Shown here: piece by piece, positions 20,227-32,329 of the stretch
How positions within the stretch are numbered: the first letter of the stretch is position 1
Layout: each line of letters starts with the position of its first letter
Assembly (NCBI GenBank): GCA_025769875.1
Contig: JAGFNK010000450.1
Coordinates: 1 to 42,044, forward strand
Direction of reading: 5' to 3'
DNA from: Russula earlei
Lineage: Eukaryota > Basidiomycota > Agaricomycetes > Russulales > Russulaceae
DNA: 42,044 bases
The notes under the pieces: generated by a model
The model's input: only the letters and a program-made list of their open reading frames with translations
Told to the model about the DNA's origin: nothing
Database searches by the model: none
Position numbers and translations under genes: made by a program

Positions 20227-20805
20227 TTTTTTTTTTTTTGAATCCACATTTGTATACTGCAGCGTGTATGACATGATACAGAGGTGGTCATGGGATATGT
20301 AGTGATGTAGTGTGTTTAGGCATTATGGGGTTATATGTAGTCTGCTGAGGCAGTATGGCAGCATTAGGGTGTAGTGTGTGGTGGTCATGGTTGGTGTTTA
20401 TAGAACATTATGTGTTCTCCCTCTCCCTTGATCCTCCTGGGTCCCAGAGTTCTCTTGGTTTGAGGCATGCTTTGGTTTCTTAAAAGAGGCATAGTGTGCT
20501 TTGCATCTGCTCCAGGTGGTTGAACAGCTGAGCGATATTTCGTGGGTGGCCTCTTGCAGATAGGTGTCTTCAGCACGCGTTGTTGTAGATTGGGCGAAAC
20601 AGGAGTACATGCTCGACTGTCTGGGGGGTTTCGCCACATTGGCAGGTGATTTAAGTGGGGGTGTGTCTTGGGTGGAAGCATTGTGTGTACTCCCCGGTGA
20701 AGGCGTGTCCTGTAATGAAGCGGTAAAGAGTGGAGGTGATCAGTCTGGGGAACTTAGCTTGGGGTTCTGTTCCGCGGTTTTGTGGTTCAGTGTTGCTCCT
20801 TCCTG
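20227..20805 (-). mobile_element. 5'-truncated LINE-type retrotransposon with 15-bp target duplication
   Basis: A run of 13 T (20227-20239) is the poly(A) tail on the minus strand. The 15 bases GGATGGACATCATCC flank the insert on both sides (20212-20226 and 20806-20820). The minus strand encodes the end of a non-LTR element second reading frame: ITGHAFTGEYTQCFHPR, then after a stop CQCGETPQTVEHVLL, the Cys/His cluster that follows RNase H in Tad1-like fungal LINEs. The last cysteine of that cluster is replaced and there is an in-frame stop, so the copy is dead. Confidence 0.88.
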
Positions 20806-20820
20806 GGATGGACATCATCC

Positions 20821-21154
20821 GAGGGCAGCAAATGATCAGATGTTGTTGACAAATTAGATGTTTATTGAGGTCCACCGAGTTCCTATCCACCTACCCTGGC
20901 AGCTCTCCTCCCATTTTAGAGAGACAGGCACAGCCCTCCATCAGCCATCCCTGAAAATCTCCCGGCGGCCCGCTCATCGCGCCCTCAATCTCAAAACACT
21001 TCCCCTTTGGCGTTCCCTTCCCACTCTTCCCCATCCTCCCTTCCCTCCCCCATCTCTCCCCTCATTCAAATCATCCTAGTCCCGCCGATTGCGCATCCAG
21101 TATGATCGGCACCACTCCTACCTTTGCGACCCAGACACTGACGCTCAGCCCCAT
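20821..21154. other. Presumed 5' region of transcription factor copy B
   Basis: There is no gene here. About 21000-21070 is strongly pyrimidine-rich, as is common in basidiomycete promoters and leaders upstream of the start codon. Confidence 0.4.
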
Positions 21155-23623
21155 ATGGAGAACTATCGAACCTGGATCACCTCCTTCGAACAACAGCAGC
21201 AACAACACCATCCCGTTCCTCTTCTTACCCTCCCCAGCCCTCCACAGCTGATCATCGTCATCCCCGTCAGACCCAACCGACCACACGAAATCAATATCAC
21301 TTTGTCCCCCAGCACCCCTCTCCCCGCTACCTCTGATGCATTTAATTACTTCCCCTCTCTTCCCATCGATGATCGCCCGCCCCATTCACACCGACAGCCC
21401 TCTGCTCCCGATCCTTTACAGCAGCAAGGCTGGCACCCCGAACTTTCTCATCCGTCCGACTCTACCTACATCGAAACCCTCATCTCCCAGTATCCTCTAG
21501 ATCCCCAAAACGAGACGCACACCCAGCACCTCCTCGCCCCCGGTTCGGCTCTCACACCCGCGTCGGACCACGCAAGTCTTCCGACCACATCGCATATCTC
21601 ACCCGTTTGGACCAGTACCATACTGCCGTCCCTTGGAGCCAGCTTTTCCAATGCCCCCACCGTCATCGTGCATCCTCGCTTTAGACAAGGGGATGACTCC
21701 ACGCCTCCTAAACCTACTAGGCGCAAGCGTCACAGACCCGACGCTGACGAAGATGAAGATGAAGACATGGTCGGCGCGAACGTATCTCAGTCGAATACCA
21801 ATCGACTGTATGTGCTTCACCATTTTGTACCGCAACTTTCTCTGAACTCTTTCAATTTTATTTTCATCCCCTGATTTTCCTTCTTGCCTCTTGGAATTTT
21901 CTTTATCCACCGAACGACTATTGCTCTGCATTTTTCCTTCCAACTTGCGCCCACCCTCAAATCTGGCTTCTCGGACTCCTCCTAATCCCGGTTCCGTGGT
22001 TTCGTATCTTGCTTGCCTCTTCTGTATCCTGGCTGCTAACTCAGTCCCGGAGCGTGTACCTATTGCAAACACCTCAAGGTGCGTACTCTCCCCCCCCCCC
22101 AACTGATGCGATAACAGAACGGTGCTGATGTTCCGCTTCCCCTGCGAACACCAATTCCGAATCCCGATCATCCTTTTATCCTTGGCCCCTCGATCCCGTG
22201 TGTCAATCAGATGAAATGCTATTTTCCTCCTGGGGAGAACGTGTGCAAGCATTGCAGATCTGGCAAGCACGACTGTATTGTCGAAGGCCGAAAACCCAGG
22301 AATGCCCCAAAGTGGGTCCTCTCCCGCCTAATGGCGTCCATTTTTACGTCATGCGCTTTAAAACCTGTCTACCTTTCCCCTTTCCATCGCACCTTCTCCC
22401 AAAATGCCAAACTCTGCCCATTCCCGCGCTCCCTCGTTTTCTGTTTCCTCCTCCGATGACGATGAATGCTCATTGTCGCCCTTTAGTAAACGCGAATAAT
22501 ATCTTCTTGCCCAGAGAAACAGAAGGACGAACTTATTGATTCCCTCGTAAAGCAGGTGCGTCCACTCTCCCACATCCTATCAAGATTTCGGCGCTCAATT
22601 CGACCTCGTCACATCAGCTCCACAACCCATATCTGGCCACTACTCTCTCCATCGAGGCATACCGCAATGCAACATCTTTAACACCGGCAGAATGTGATTG
22701 CGTGGCTCAACTGGCTACGGTCCTCCGTTCGCTCACCTGCCCGCTCTGCCCCCGCCGCGAATCCGTTTCACCTCGACACGCGTGCCGTAAAAGTCGCCGG
22801 CCAATCGGATGAATCCGACGAAGAGCCGGCGTCCCAGAAACGCGCTCAACAACGCGCTCCCTCGTCAGGCTCGGAAGATGTACCAGTGTCGCCCAACACC
22901 CTCGTAGAATCAGACATTGATCCATCTCCAGACGATGCTGTTCCCATCGGGCTCCTTGAAACCTTGCGATCAGTACATCGAGGGATTCCACGAGTACTGC
23001 ACTGGAGAAGACGCGTAAGGAAAATGGCGCGGCGGACGACGACGAAGTGGTGCGAGAATATTCTTGTCAGCATAGAACGTTTTCTGAATTGATGTGTTGC
23101 TTCTGGTTCTTTCGTATCGTTGATAGGGTGTTGCCAACAAGGCGTATTTTATGCCAGGCCCGTCTATGGATCTCGGTCTGCGCAAGCCATTAATCGACAA
23201 GACGAGTCCACCGGACATTTTGGTGCATAGGCTGGTGACGCCTGAGGACGTGGAGAAATTGTTCGAAATGTGAGTTCTTTTTTCATGATTGTCGCATTCA
23301 CGCCGACCTCGCCTTGGCCAGCTTCTATACGCGGATTAATGTACGTTTGGACATTTATGTGTAGGAACGCTCATTAATATTTTGAATCGCAGCCGTTCAT
23401 CTCACTGCTTGAGCCCAAATTACACACGCCCACCCTGACATTTTCCCGGTGTCCATTCTTATTCACTGTTGGTTCGTCACAACCCCCTCCAGCAACGTCC
23501 ATGTATTCACCTGCTATATTACTCACGTAGTCTGCGCAATCTCATTACACTACTCAGAAAAGCATGAAGTGCACTCGATCGCCATGCACTTTGCCAAGAC
23601 AGCAGCGGCCAATGCACTGATTG

Positions 23624-24151
23624 TGTAAGGTGAGCCATATCGCTGGCCTCAGCGGACCGCGCGCGACGCATGACGCTTGGCCTCCCACACTTCGCCTCTT
23701 TCCTCTCGCCTCCAGCCTTTGCCTCGCCACAACACCTTGTGCACGACGTCAAGTTCTCGACCGTAGTGCCAGTCCTCGCCACCGACCACGCGCGCACGCC
23801 ACGCCCCGGCACACGTGACGCGTTCGCGTCTCAGGCCTTTCACCGCCTCAACCGTCTCGACCAGTCTCGATTCTCTTTCATGCTTATCTCTCCCTTTCAT
23901 GCCTTTCATCCTTAGTGCTTCTCTCCTGTATATAAAACACCTAGCTACTCTGTAGTAGAAGAAGAATACAGTCTTCTTGAGTTCCCCTTACCTTCAGTCA
24001 GAAACAACCGCGCGTGAGTGATCTTGCTCTCCTCTCCTCTCCTTCTCTTCTCCCTTCCTCCTCTTTTTCTGCTTGCTCTTGGATCAAGACAACCGTCTCG
24101 GATCGCCGTCCAGCCCCACGAACTCAGCGTGCCCCGAACTGGCTCGCTACA
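23624..24151 (+). mobile_element. Solo LTR 1 in transcription factor copy B (528 bp)
   Basis: It begins TGTAAGG, ends GCTACA, and is flanked by ATTG on both sides (23620-23623, 24152-24155). It splits the conserved AANALIDGWKSVELC segment, which is continuous in copies A and C. A promoter-like TGTATATAAAA lies near 23926. No internal region remains. Confidence 0.88.
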
Positions 24152-24911
24152 ATTGGTGGATGGGAATCTGTTGAGCTGTGCCAAGCATATATTCTCTTGA
24201 GCATCTATGCTGTGCCCGCCCGTCGGTGGGAAGAAGGTCATAGTTGGTTGTACACCGGTCTCGCGATTCGGTGTGTGGATCTTCCCACATGTCATGGTCC
24301 AAACTGACTCGAACTCTGGCGTTAGAATTGCGACAGATCTGAATCTACATATCCTGCCTCCGAAGAAGCCGACTACAGAGCAGCAGGAGCTGGAGATGTT
24401 GAACCGCACCCGGATATGGATAATCTGTTTTAACATCGACAAGTCAACCGCTACGCAGTTTGGCAAGCCATCGACGTTGAAAGAGGATTTGTACGTTTTT
24501 TCTTCTCGTCGACTTTCTCCCTCCTCGCTAATGATCGATATCTAGCATCGTGCGTAAATCTCTCGAATGGTACAAGTCCTCCCCGAACAACCACCCTGTA
24601 CGTTGTGTTATCCGCTCCTCCTCATCCTCCCCTCCGCTAGCATTTGTAAACTTGGCTGACTTGTCCTTGCTTATCAGTATGACGTGCACATAATCGCTTA
24701 CACGTCGCTGTTCCGGATTGTCAACAAATTCCACCAAGACGTTTTCTCGGATCCCACTGTACCCAATAGCTTGAATTGCTCAATCGACTTCCGGGCAGTG
24801 ACTCTGGAGCATGATCGGCTATTGACCAACTGCCGTCAGGAGTGGGCAGAGCGCTTCGAACGTGATTCGGACCACTCCGGTGGGTGGCACCCGTCGTTTC
24901 GGCTATCTCGG

Positions 24912-25436
24912 TGTAGCGAGTCCAGGGACGCGCAAGTGAGATCGTAAGGCTGACTGGCCCAAGGAAAGAGGGGAGGAGAGAGGGGAGGAGAGCAGTCCTG
25001 GCTGGAATGCTGAGCGCAGACATGGACACGAAGTTGGCTTCTTGAGGCAGACAGAGGGAACAGCAGGCAAAAAGGGATCCTATTCCACTGAGTAGCTAAA
25101 CAGTTTATATACAGGAGAGAAGGTACTAGAGATGAAAGGCATGAAAGAAAGAGAGGTATCAAAGGGAATCAAGACTGGGAGAGGCAGTCGAGGCCATCAT
25201 GAAAGACTTGAGACGCAAACGCGTCGTGTGTGCCGGGGCGTGGGGTGCGCGCGTGGTCAGTGGCGAGGGCTGGGCGATGTGATCGAGGTCTTAATGTCGC
25301 ACGCGAGGTGGCTTGTGGTGTGCGGTCGGTGGACGGCCTGGAACGAGAGGGAGGTGGCAAAGGATAGGAGGAGGCGTCACGTCGTATCGCGTTTCCACAC
25401 GTGATTTCGTGGCCAGCCCTATGGCTACCTTTTACA
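24912..25436 (-). mobile_element. Solo LTR 2, same family, opposite orientation
   Basis: It starts TGTAGCGAG and ends CCTTTTACA, the reverse of LTR 1. Shared blocks include TTATATACAGGAGAGAAG and GTGTGCCGGGGCGTGG. Copies A and C lack it. I see no clean target duplication; the 15 or so bases after it do not match copy A either, so its right edge may have been rearranged. Confidence 0.8.
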
Positions 25437-25465
25437 TTGTACATCATTGGACTCGTCTGACGTCG

Positions 25466-25724
25466 TGTTGGAGTGCAGCCTCAGCGTCACGGTTTGGTCA
25501 TACACTCACGTGGCGCGTGACGAACGCACGGACATGTATATAGTTCGTTTTTCGTTTATTCCCCGTCCCTCAGTCTTCTACAATAAGACTGAGGTTAGTC
25601 ACACTCTCGTTACCTGCGTACACAACTAATTACACTTTTTGTAGCACTCGTTATAGGTCAGGATACCCACTTAGTGTAGTCTTCTACAATAAGACTGAGC
25701 ACTCGTTATAGATACCTTCCTACA
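25466..25724 (+). mobile_element. Solo LTR 3, second family (259 bp)
   Basis: It begins TGTTGGAGTG and ends CTTCCTACA, with CGTCG on both sides (25461-25465, 25725-25729). A TATA-like ATGTATATAG lies near 25534. The hairpin CTCAGTCTT-N7-AAGACTGAG at 25569-25593 and a second partial copy at about 25678 link it to the LTR in the F-box gene. It sits only 29 bases after LTR 2. Confidence 0.88.
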
Positions 25725-27532
25725 CGTCGCCCTTGATTTTCCTACATTACAGACGCCGCCTGCGAGTTCCGCGTCAAGCTTCTTCCATTGTATGTCTCTC
25801 CGGCGTTTATTTACCTGTTCGCCGGCTCACCTGTGTTTCTTTCGCATTACAGCTACACCAATTATGCGAGGCTGGTCATGTTCTCTTTCGGGTTCCAAAA
25901 TGCTTTCCAACGGGGCCTTGAAGCCGATGACGAGGTCTTCTTCGCAAGGGTGAGAGATTTCACACCATCGTGCATTGTCGGCCAAAATTGACATGACATT
26001 GGTATTCTTCAAGAGCCTGGAGAGCGCCAAGACCGTCGTCACGGTTCTTGTTGATTCCTTGGTCCCAACAGGTTACATACGTTTTTCACCAGATGGTGCG
26101 TGAAACTCTGGGCCACTTTGCTCTGACCAAGACTAATGTTGAGATAGGTTATTTCGTATTTGCCGCGTTCGCCTCGGCGTGCATGCTCAAGGTATGCCGT
26201 CCCGCCTTCTATCGCCCCCCGTGGCCTTGGTCGGAGTTTCTGACTTACATCTACTGTAGCTTCTACGACCAGAATGTTCAAGGTTTATCACCCCCGGGCT
26301 TGAAACAGAGGTCTACCAAGTGATCGAACGCCTCATTGCCACGATCGGGTCTTAAATTGCAATCGATGAGCGCCACACACCAAAGTTGTACTCGCGCTTC
26401 CTGGCAAGCTTACTGGCGAAACATAAATGCGACGGCACGGCCCAAGGACGTATGCCTCAACAGGGACCACCATCACAGCAGATGCAGACCGGTTCGAGTA
26501 CGCCAAGGTACCAGCAACCACCACAACCATCACAACCACAACCGCCACAGCAACAGCAACAACGACAGCAGCAGCAACCGGCCCCGCCGCAGAACACAAC
26601 CTCTTCGTCACTATTGTCAGGTGTCAGTAGCAACGCGGGCACCCCGGATTTGCATCAGTCCATGCCACAGAATAGCGGGGCGACGGCTCCGCCCAATTTC
26701 ACGAACACAGTTTTGATGGAAGGACCAGGAAACTACGTCCTGGAACAGCCACCAGATTTCATGTTTGGTGTCGCAGGCCAACCTGATGACCTGATGGACT
26801 TCACGTTTGACACGATCACCACGCCTGGGAACGATGACTTGCTCGCGACTATGCAAGCGATTCAAAACCCGACCTGGTGGCAGAATATGATGATGCCAGG
26901 GTGAGCACACGCTTGTCTTTACATCCTCTCGACCAGACTTGGCTTGACATTTGACACTCGCAGGTTCTTTTGGCCGGCAGAAGAGGTGATCCAAGATCAC
27001 ATGAACATGATCGGAAATGGCATGAATACGTATCAGAACTTGCAACAGCCTGCAGAAGGACTTCACGCTTGACCCGGTTACACATGGTGGGTCGTCCTAT
27101 AGATCCGGATCATTTAAGTACACGATATCTGATGGTAGAACCAGAACCTCTGGGCTCACGCGTCAGCCAGCCACATCTTTACAACAATCCGGCTCATGAA
27201 ATGTTTGTTCCATCTACGCCCTTCTTGTATCACTCTGCCCTTATCCCTCTGTGTCACCTAGGCATATCGTGTTGCTTGCTGTGGTATCTGCTTCACTGCT
27301 TTGCGTTGAGCCTTTTGAACGACTACCGTTACCCCGGTCCTGTAAGTTGTTTGTTTTTTTGTCCGCCCTGGGGGTAGAGAGCCCTTTACTCTTGTGGTAT
27401 TTGTTTTCTCGTCTCATAGTTGGCTATCTGTGTTGTAATCGTCGTTTATTGCTTTTTGTACGTTTGCAAGGTATCGCCAATGAATCAAATCCACATACAT
27501 AGAATTCTCTAAATGGGTTGTGTTATCTGGCT

Positions 27533-27561
27533 CGGCTATCGCCGACTTATCGGATATCCGA
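27533..27561. promoter_or_regulatory. Paired CGG..CCG sites in the NLR promoter, copy B
   Basis: CGG-N6-CCG (27533-27544) and TCGGATATCCGA (27550-27561) occupy the same place as in copy A, 45 and 62 bases before the start codon, although bases between and after them differ (for example four bases are missing just downstream). Confidence 0.5.
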
Positions 27562-27605
27562 TCCCTGTCCTCGCAACATCCCCACAACTACTACTATAAC
27601 ATCCC

Positions 27606-30600
27606 ATGCCGACCTCTAAAAGTGCAGGAAAAAGGAGGGCAGAAAATGTGCGCTCGACTGCCGTCGCCGGATTAATCGTCTCGCTCTCCGTCCTCAAGGA
27701 GACCGCAGATGCGATTCCTCCTCCAGCAGGACCTATCATAAAAGGTACCCTGGGTGGACTACTTCAAGTCGTCGACATCGTCCAGGTAATCTATCCCACT
27801 CCCACAGCCAAGAAATGATCTGATATCGTCATACCCCAGACCACGACCAACAACATCGACGACGTCGACGAGCTGATCGGCCGCGTGAACACCCTGGAAC
27901 AATCCGTCTTCAGGCCGCTTAAAGGCAAACAAGATATCCCGGAATCTGTCGTCGACTTCGTCACAAAGTTTTCCAAGTAGTCATTCTTCTGCCTCGCTCT
28001 CGAATCGTGGCGAGCTGATCCTGATCCCGATTCAGGTCTCTTGAAGCCATCACGGGTGACCTGCAAACGATCGCGTCGCGTGGAAGGTTGACCCGAATCT
28101 TCTGTAGTAGAAAAGATGCGGCATCCATTCAGGGCAAGATAAAAGCGATCACGGGCCTCATCGAAGACTTTCTTGCAAGTCTCCTCCTTCTTGGTCATAC
28201 GGCTTGATCAGTTCTGATTTCTTCGCGAGTCTAGGCTGAAGGGGTCGTGAGCCTCCAAATCCAAGGCATTGTACGTTACTCTCCGAAATTCCAGATGTGT
28301 CTCGTTCATCTGAATCTCTCAGGAAATTCGGCGCGAGGTTCGGGAGGGGAATGAGGAAATTCAGCGCGTTGTTCAGGGTGTGGTAAGTTTATCTCATGAC
28401 CAGTTGGATATCTTCGACTAATAGGTCACCCAGCAAGCACTTCATGATGACCGAGGTGAGAGAAACTGTTACAGTACGCTGAAAATTATTCAACTTGGTT
28501 TTAGTTCACGATGATCTGTCCAACTTTCCTCGAGCTCGCAAGGCACGCTTTAATTGTCTTGATGAAAGAAAGAGGCATGCGTGTTTCAAAGGCACACGCG
28601 AGGATCTGTTGACCACCGTCTATCAATGGATCAATGACTCGACCCAGGCTATACAAAAACAACGCCCCGTCACTGCTCCGGTTGATCCTTTTCACGTCAA
28701 CCCCAACAAACGCCGCATCTTCTGGTTGTCTGGTGTGGCCGGTACCGGCAAGTCCACCATCGCACAGAGTGTTGCCGAGTATTGTGACAGGAAAAAATGG
28801 CTTGCCGCGAGTTTCTTCTTCTCAAATAACGATAGCGAGCGAAACAATCCAAAGCTTGTATTCAGCTCAATTGCTCACCAACTGGGCACAACGTTCCACC
28901 AACCACTCGCGCGTTTTATGCAAGAGGCGTTCAAAGCTAATACGGACATCTGTTATTCTGATCCATCAAACCAATTGCTCAAGCTCATCATCGAACCGAT
29001 CGAAAAGTCCATCAATACGAGGCAAGCATTTCCATCACCGGCTGTCATCGTGTTAGATGCCCTCGATGAGTGCAAAGATGATGACGCGACCTCATTCATC
29101 GTATCGGTGCTTTCGGCCCACATTGAACGCCTTCCGTTCTCCATTTTCCTCACCAGTCGACCCGAGCCTAAACTGCACGTGCCCTCCCTCCCTCGTCATC
29201 TCCAGTCACATACACATGCGCTCTTCCATCACGAGATTCCAAAACTGTCTGTAGACCATGACATCGAAGTCTTCTTTTTGCATGAGCTCACTCATGTTGG
29301 ATCACGCGACCATGGCCTCCGAGGACGTGATTGGTTTACTCAGGACGATGTCAGCACGCTCGTCCAACTGTCAGGTGGATTATTTATCTTTGCTGCCACC
29401 GCAGTTCGATTTATCGAAGATCGCAACGTCCTTAACCCGTGGGGACAGCTCCGTGACCTGGTCTCTGCCACACAAATCCCTGGGCAGTCGAATCAATCTC
29501 CTTATCACCGTCTAGACCGGCTCTACCTCACTGTCTTGCATAATGCATTTCCACCATCGTCATCCCATCCAGACACGCTGGGTCGCCTGCGAAGGGTTCT
29601 TGGTTGTGTTGTTGTACTCTGTAACCCTCTCTCTGAAAATTCGATATCATCATTGCTCTGCGACGATCTAAGCAAAGATGTTCCGATAAAAAGCATTCTC
29701 CAGCAATTGCATTCAATCCTCATCATTCCTTCGGACCCTGGTGCTGTGCAAGTGATGCATGCATCCTTCCCAGATTTTATCGTTGATCCGAACCGCTGCA
29801 AAGAGCCTGAATATCGAATTGATACCTCACAGCACCACGGCCATCTCGCCATCGATTGTCTGAAGAAACTAAACAAGGCTTCACCGGGACTATGTGCCAG
29901 ATCGGAGACTATTCAAAGTTGAACAACGAAGTTGAAGATATGTCAAAAAGAATTGAAGAAAACATTCCGCTCGCGATGCAATACGCCTGCCGTCATTGGG
30001 CGGATCATTTGGCAAATTCGCCACCATCGGACGAGCTGTTTGATGTCTTGAAAACATTCTGTTTCGATCACAGTTTGTACTGGGTTGAGGCTCTGAGTCT
30101 GATGGACTCGCTCGATGTGGCCATTCCGGCACTGCAACTTGTTCCAGACAAAGATTATCAGTGAGTTGTTGTCTTGATTTTGGTGTGGACCGTTCATGCA
30201 CATGATTATAGATGTTGGCCGACGTCAGGGTTCCAATTGGCATCATTGACATGCTGTATGATCTCGAACGGTTTACGCTTGAGTTCTTTGATCCCATCAG
30301 CATTGCAGCCCTGCATATCTACCACTCTTCCCTTCCATTCGCCCCACTGTTCTCCAAAATCCGTGCACACTTCCGCGGAGACTTGGAGGATCTGTTACGG
30401 TCTTGAATGGGATTGAAGAATCATGGAATGCGGAGCTAAGAGCGATGGAGGGTCACAAAGGTTGGGTCAGAGCCGGTCGCGTTCTCGCCCGACGGCACCC
30501 GGATTGTCTCTGGGTCAGACGATTGCACAGTCCGGATCTGGGACACGAGTACCGGCGCCACGGTCAAGACCCTCGAGGGCCACAACAATCCGGTCACATG

Positions 30601-32329
30601 CCGTCGCGTTTTCGCCAGACGGCACCCGAATTGTCTCTGGGTCATGGGATCGCACAGTCCGGATCTGGGACACGTGTACTGGCGCCACCGTCAAGACCCT
30701 CGAGGGCCACAAATATCGGGTCAGAGCCGTCGCGATTTTCGCCAGACGGCACCCGGATTGTCTCTGGGTCATCGGGATCTCACAGTCCGGATCTGGGACA
30801 CGAGTACTGGCGCCACCAGTCAAGACCCTCGAGGGCCACAAAGATTCGGTCAGAGCCGTCGCGTTTTCGCCAGACGGCACCCGGATTGTCTCTGGGTCAG
30901 ACGGATCACACAGTCCGGATCTGGGACACGAGTACTGGCGCCACCGTCAAGACCCTCGAGGGCCACAAAAGTTCGGGTCACAGCCGTCGCGTTTTCGCCA
31001 GACGGCACCCGGATTGTCTCTGGGTCACTGGATCGCACAGTCCGGATCTGGGACACGAGTACTGGCGCCTCCGGTCAAGACCCTCGAGGGCCACAAAGAT
31101 TCGGGTCATAGCCGTCGCGTTTTCGCCAGACGGCACCCGGATTGTCTCTGGGTCAGGACGATCGCACAGTCCGGATCTGGGACACGAGTACTGGCGCCAC
31201 CGTCAAGACCCTCGAGGGCCACAAAGATTCGGGTCACAGCCGTCGCGTTTTCGCCAGACGGCACCCGGATTGTCTCTGGGTCTAGGGATGACACAGTCCG
31301 GATCTGGGACACGAGTACTGGCGCCACCGTCAAGACCCTCGAGGGCCACAAAGGTTCGGTCACAGCCGTCGCGTTTTCGCCAGACGGCACCCGGATTGTC
31401 TCTGGGTCCTTGGGATCACACAGTCCGGATCTGGGACACGAGTACTGGCGCCACCGGTCAAGACCCTCGAGGGCCACAAAAGTTCGGTCACAGCCGTCGC
31501 GTTTTCGCCAGACGGCACCCGGATTGTCTCTGGGTCATGGGATCGCACAGTCCGGATCTGGGACACGAGTACTGGCGCCACCGTCAAGACCCTCGAGGGC
31601 CACAAAAGTATCGGTCAGAGCCGTCGCGTTTTCGCCAGACGGCACGCCGGATTGTCTCTGGGTCTAGGGATCGTTCAGTCCGGATCTGGGACACGAGTAC
31701 TGGCGCCACCGTCAAGACCCTCGAGGGCCACAAAGATTCGGTCCTCGGCGTCGCGTTTTCGCCAGACGGCACCCGGATTGTCTCTGGGTCAGAGGATGGC
31801 ACAGTCCGGATCTGGGATACGAGTACTGGCGCCACCATCAGGACCCTCGAGGGCCACAAAGATTGAGGTCACAGCCGTCGCTTTTTCGCCAGACGGCACC
31901 CGGATTGTCTCTGGGTCTTGGGATCGCACAGTCCGGATCTGGGACACGAGTACTGGTGCCACCGTCAAGACCCTCGAGGGCCACAAAGATTCGGTCAGAG
32001 CCGTCGCGTTTTCGCCAGACGGCACCCGGATTGTCTCTGGGTCGCACGATCACACAGTCCGGATCTGGGATACGAGTACTGGTGCCGCCATCCAGACCCT
32101 CGAGAGCGACTGGATATCAGTCCGTGCGATTGCGATACATGGATTGTATTGCAGTATTGATGGGTGGGTCTTTAAATCTCATGGCACTCATACCACGAGA
32201 CTCTGTTGGGTCCCGGTGTCTTGCAGGCCAGAACATCAAGCTTCATACAAGTCTAGTCTCGTACTATGTTTACGAGGTCGCACCGTTATCCTGCACTTCC
32301 CGCCTAGTCAGTTATCGCAGCTGTCTTAA
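27606..32329 (+). pseudogene. NLR copy B: MLKL/HeLo-like, NACHT, 13 WD40 repeats, frameshifted
   Basis: The gene follows copy A exon by exon (MPTSKSAGKRR start; the same intron sites including the GCAAGT donor). The large NACHT exon is open from 28505 to about 29880, with intact Walker A (GVAGTGKST), Walker B (VIVLDALDEC) and SRPEP. Two inserted bases at about 29874-29891 then shift the frame in the CLKKLNK region, two more lie near 30143 before the last intron, and one base is missing near 30389. The WD40 array (30451-32104) is out of frame in most repeats. The ending ([13 protein letters not shown], stop at 32327) matches copy A. If the indels are real this is a dead paralogue; if they are consensus errors it is a second receptor with a different repeat set. 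Confidence 0.82.
30451..32104 (+). repeat. WD40-coding array of copy B, 13 units, 16 extra bases
   Basis: The length is 1654 bases, which is 13 x 126 plus 16. I can place sixteen single-base insertions and no deletion; units 9, 11 and 13 carry none. Variable residues after GH include KGWVR, NNPVT, KYRVR, KDSVR, KDSVT, KGSVT, KSSVT, KDSVLG, and at GSxDx include DDC, WDR, LDR, RDD, EDG and HDH. The order does not match copy A. Confidence 0.88.

Larger units (their letters stand above)
21155..27072 (+). pseudogene. Zn(II)2Cys6 transcription factor, copy B, with the only full N-terminus
   Basis: The start at 21155 opens MENYRTWITSFEQ; earlier frames have no in-frame ATG. Exon 1 ends at 21807, exon 2 is 22045-22078 and exon 3 is 22211-22311. 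Joined, they give a zinc cluster C-X2-C-X6-C-X8-C-X2-C-X6-C (ACTYCKHLK, MKCYFPPGENVCKHC, GKHDC). A basic NKREYLLAQ-type coiled linker should follow, but an in-frame TAA at 22497-22499 and a lost T nearby break it. Further on are the acidic linker, the fungal transcription factor middle region, a glutamine-rich stretch (about 26500-26590) and the conserved end QNLQQPAEGLHA. Three solo LTRs interrupt the middle region. In the family such proteins bind CGG triplets as dimers in the nucleus. The target is unknown; the NLR promoter downstream is a candidate. Confidence 0.82.

Noticed and set aside
24912..25460. Target duplication CTCGG/CTCGT around solo LTR 2
   Set aside because: The match is imperfect and the right flank already aligns to copy A differently, so it was not claimed.
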